Source of the DNA: JACRAO01 sp964490895
GTDB lineage: Bacteria; Bdellovibrionota; UBA1018
NCBI GenBank assembly: GCA_964490895.1
Contig: CAZBEI010000112.1
Coordinates: 1-41,958 of the forward strand
DNA: 41,958 bases
Direction: 5' to 3'
Position numbers and translations under genes: made by a program. This document shows positions 40,712 to 41,958 of the stretch, in pieces. Every line of letters starts with the position of its first letter. The stretch's first letter is position 1. The notes under the pieces are model-generated. The model searched no databases. It saw only the letters and a program-made list of their open reading frames with translations, and was not told where the DNA came from.

Positions 40712-41958
40712 ATTATAAAAAAAATAAAAAGAGCCGGGTTTACTATTATTGAGGTCCTCATTGCCGCAGGAGTCATGACGGTGGTGGCTTTAGGCACAGC
40801 AACGATGATCCAGTTTACGACGAAATCCTCCAAAAATGTCCAGTCCAATTTAGAGTTTCAGAATCTGTCTGCACTTTTAAGGAATTTTTTTTCTAAAACT
40901 GAGAATTGTGACAGTATTTTTAATGTTACCCCTAAACTTAAGTTTGATCCGTCCAGTCCAAATGTGCCTACTCCACTGGACGAAATTCGTACCCAGTCTG
41001 GTAATCTATTGGCTAAATTTAATACGGATATTACTCAAGGACTAAAGCTAACGAAGTTAGAGGTACGAAAATTTCAAGCAATGACTACCCCGCCCTCGGA
41101 TATTTTTTCTGCAGAAGTTCATTTGGAGGCTACGAAAAATGAGGGCTCTTTTATTGGAACAAAAATAGTGGTTGCAGATATTGCAATTCAGCTCAGAACG
41201 CAGACAGCCGGACTTAAAAAAGAGATTGTGGGATGTGATCTTGCTCCGGGCAGCGGCGCGTCTACTCCGGAGCAGACTTGCACTGCACTGGGGGGTAATT
41301 TTAATAGCGGTGTATGTACTTTTGCTGGCAGCAACATCTCTGCAAATGCTTGTCCCCCTGGAAAAGTTGCAAACGGGATCAAACCCAATGGTTCACTCGA
41401 TTGCGTGGATCTTTCGTTTTTAAGCAGTTGCCCTGCTGGCCAGGTCGCAAGAGGGGTAAGTTCTAATGGCACACTCAATTGCGTGTCGCTTAATAGTTTA
41501 GCCAATTGCGCAAACGGCCAGGCGTTGCAGGGGTTTAACTCTGCAGGAGGTGCGATTTGTGTTTTACTCACGGGTGGGTCTCCGCCTGTTGCTACATCAC
41601 CGCCTGTTGCAACTTCACTACCAATAGCGCCTTCTTGTCATGATTTTGCAAATATTATTGGATTAAAAACTTCTTCACCGGGTCTTATAGTCGGCGGTAT
41701 ACAATGCAGTGGCACACCGAGCAATGGGAGTCCATTTACTTGTCAAGCCTCGAACGGTCAAAAAATTGATATGTCTGCTGCTAGGATTTGTACAACAGGA
41801 GGTCCTATTCAGTGTATTAAAACAGGTCCAGGATTTCCTGGTGCCTGTACATCAGGAGGATGTGCTATCAGTTGTGGTGGGGGGACGGTTAACTCAGCAT
41901 CGTTTTCATGTGTAGCCTCCAATGGGGTTTCAATACCAGCTTCTGAATTCGAAATTTG
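40712..41958 (+). CDS. Prepilin-like surface protein (runs off right edge), apparent ATT start
   Basis: An open frame of more than 410 codons continues past the window. Its N-terminus is a type IV prepilin leader, KKIKRAGFTIIEVLIAAGVM, with the G^F cleavage site for a PilD-type peptidase and a hydrophobic helix. The frame has no upstream ATG, GTG or TTG before an in-frame stop at 40673; the best start is ATT at 40712 with TAAGGGAG 5 nt upstream. After a pilin-like domain come repeated Cys- and Gly-rich units (CPPGKVANGIKPNGSLDCV and CPAGQVARGVSSNGTLNCV), then Pro/Val repeats and more Cys motifs. It is probably a surface adhesin or pseudopilin. Confidence 0.78.
   Translation, partial: MIKKIKRAGFTIIEVLIAAGVMTVVALGTATMIQFTTKSSKNVQSNLEFQNLSALLRNFFSKTENCDSIFNVTPKLKFDPSSPNVPTPLDEIRTQSGNLLAKFNTDITQGLKLTKLEVRKFQAMTTPPSDIFSAEVHLEATKNEGSFIGTKIVVADIAIQLRTQTAGLKKEIVGCDLAPGSGASTPEQTCTALGGNFNSGVCTFAGSNISANACPPGKVANGIKPNGSLDCVDLSFLSSCPAGQVARGVSSNGTLNCVSLNSLANCANGQALQGFNSAGGAICVLLTGGSPPVATSPPVATSLPIAPSCHDFANIIGLKTSSPGLIVGGIQCSGTPSNGSPFTCQASNGQKIDMSAARICTTGGPIQCIKTGPGFPGACTSGGCAISCGGGTVNSASFSCVASNGVSIPASEFEI

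Noticed and set aside
41188..41571. 127-codon minus-strand ORF under the prepilin gene
   Set aside because: It is antisense to a clear prepilin reading frame with strong repeats and has no start signal.
1..41958. tRNA, rRNA and CRISPR arrays
   Set aside because: No cloverleaf-like, rRNA-like or regularly spaced repeat pattern was noticed by eye. A dedicated tRNAscan or CRISPR search was not possible.

Overview
This window reads as a Gram-negative bacterial chromosome of moderate-to-low GC. The signs are lipobox lipoproteins, an OmpA-era style exported protein at the left edge, ResB/CcsA (System II) cytochrome c maturation, recA-alaS housekeeping genes, HD-GYP signalling and a prepilin-like surface protein. 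Dense 4-bp ATGA overlaps, many small lipoproteins and A/T homopolymer runs fit a deltaproteobacterial or Bdellovibrionota-like organism. That assignment is inference only; no rRNA gene is present to fix it.

Layout. 1-6687: end of an exported protein, ROK sugar kinase, ftsK, a small exported protein overlapping cca, and a large lipoprotein. 6779-7632: a VapBC-type module bracketed by a perfect 28-bp direct repeat, one copy of which lies inside the 3' end of an NFACT-family gene. 8927-14037: RlmI-like methyltransferase, then a tightly coupled resB-ccsA-cheY-Hpt-like operon. 14040-14717: a lipoprotein. 14929-21971: a roughly 7-kb accessory segment bounded by 23/24-identical direct repeats. It carries a possible tiny peptide, a cupin + haem-oxygenase-like diiron oxidase fusion, a periplasmic binding protein with no transporter, a membrane histidine kinase with two receiver domains, and a GNAT-like + aminotransferase fusion. 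21972-22547: insertion-sequence remnant and AT-rich DNA. 22548-24501: nucleotidyltransferase-like gene plus coupled unknown, and a methyltransferase-like gene. 24532-27642: Rsm22-like methyltransferase head-to-head with a degenerate biotin carboxylase-like protein. 27698-31702: small granule-regulator-like protein, murJ, DUF507, RluA-type pseudouridine synthase, methyltransferase. 31768-35054: exported protein, HD-GYP phosphodiesterase, peptide-binding lipoprotein. 35075-38936: alaS and recA. 39312-40594: BrnTA toxin-antitoxin and a second nucleotidyltransferase with a 54-aa partner. 40712-end: a prepilin-like protein that appears to start at a non-canonical ATT codon and runs off the window.

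The main candidate for an undescribed system is the 14929-21971 cluster. Its gene content and overlaps suggest one unit that both makes a small modified metabolite or amino-acid/peptide derivative (diiron oxidase, acyltransferase, PLP enzyme) and senses a ligand across the inner membrane (binding protein, kinase, two receivers). The chemistry and ligand cannot be read from the sequence. A second theme is the number of toxin-antitoxin-like pairs (VapBC, BrnTA, two nucleotidyltransferase pairs), several at segment boundaries.
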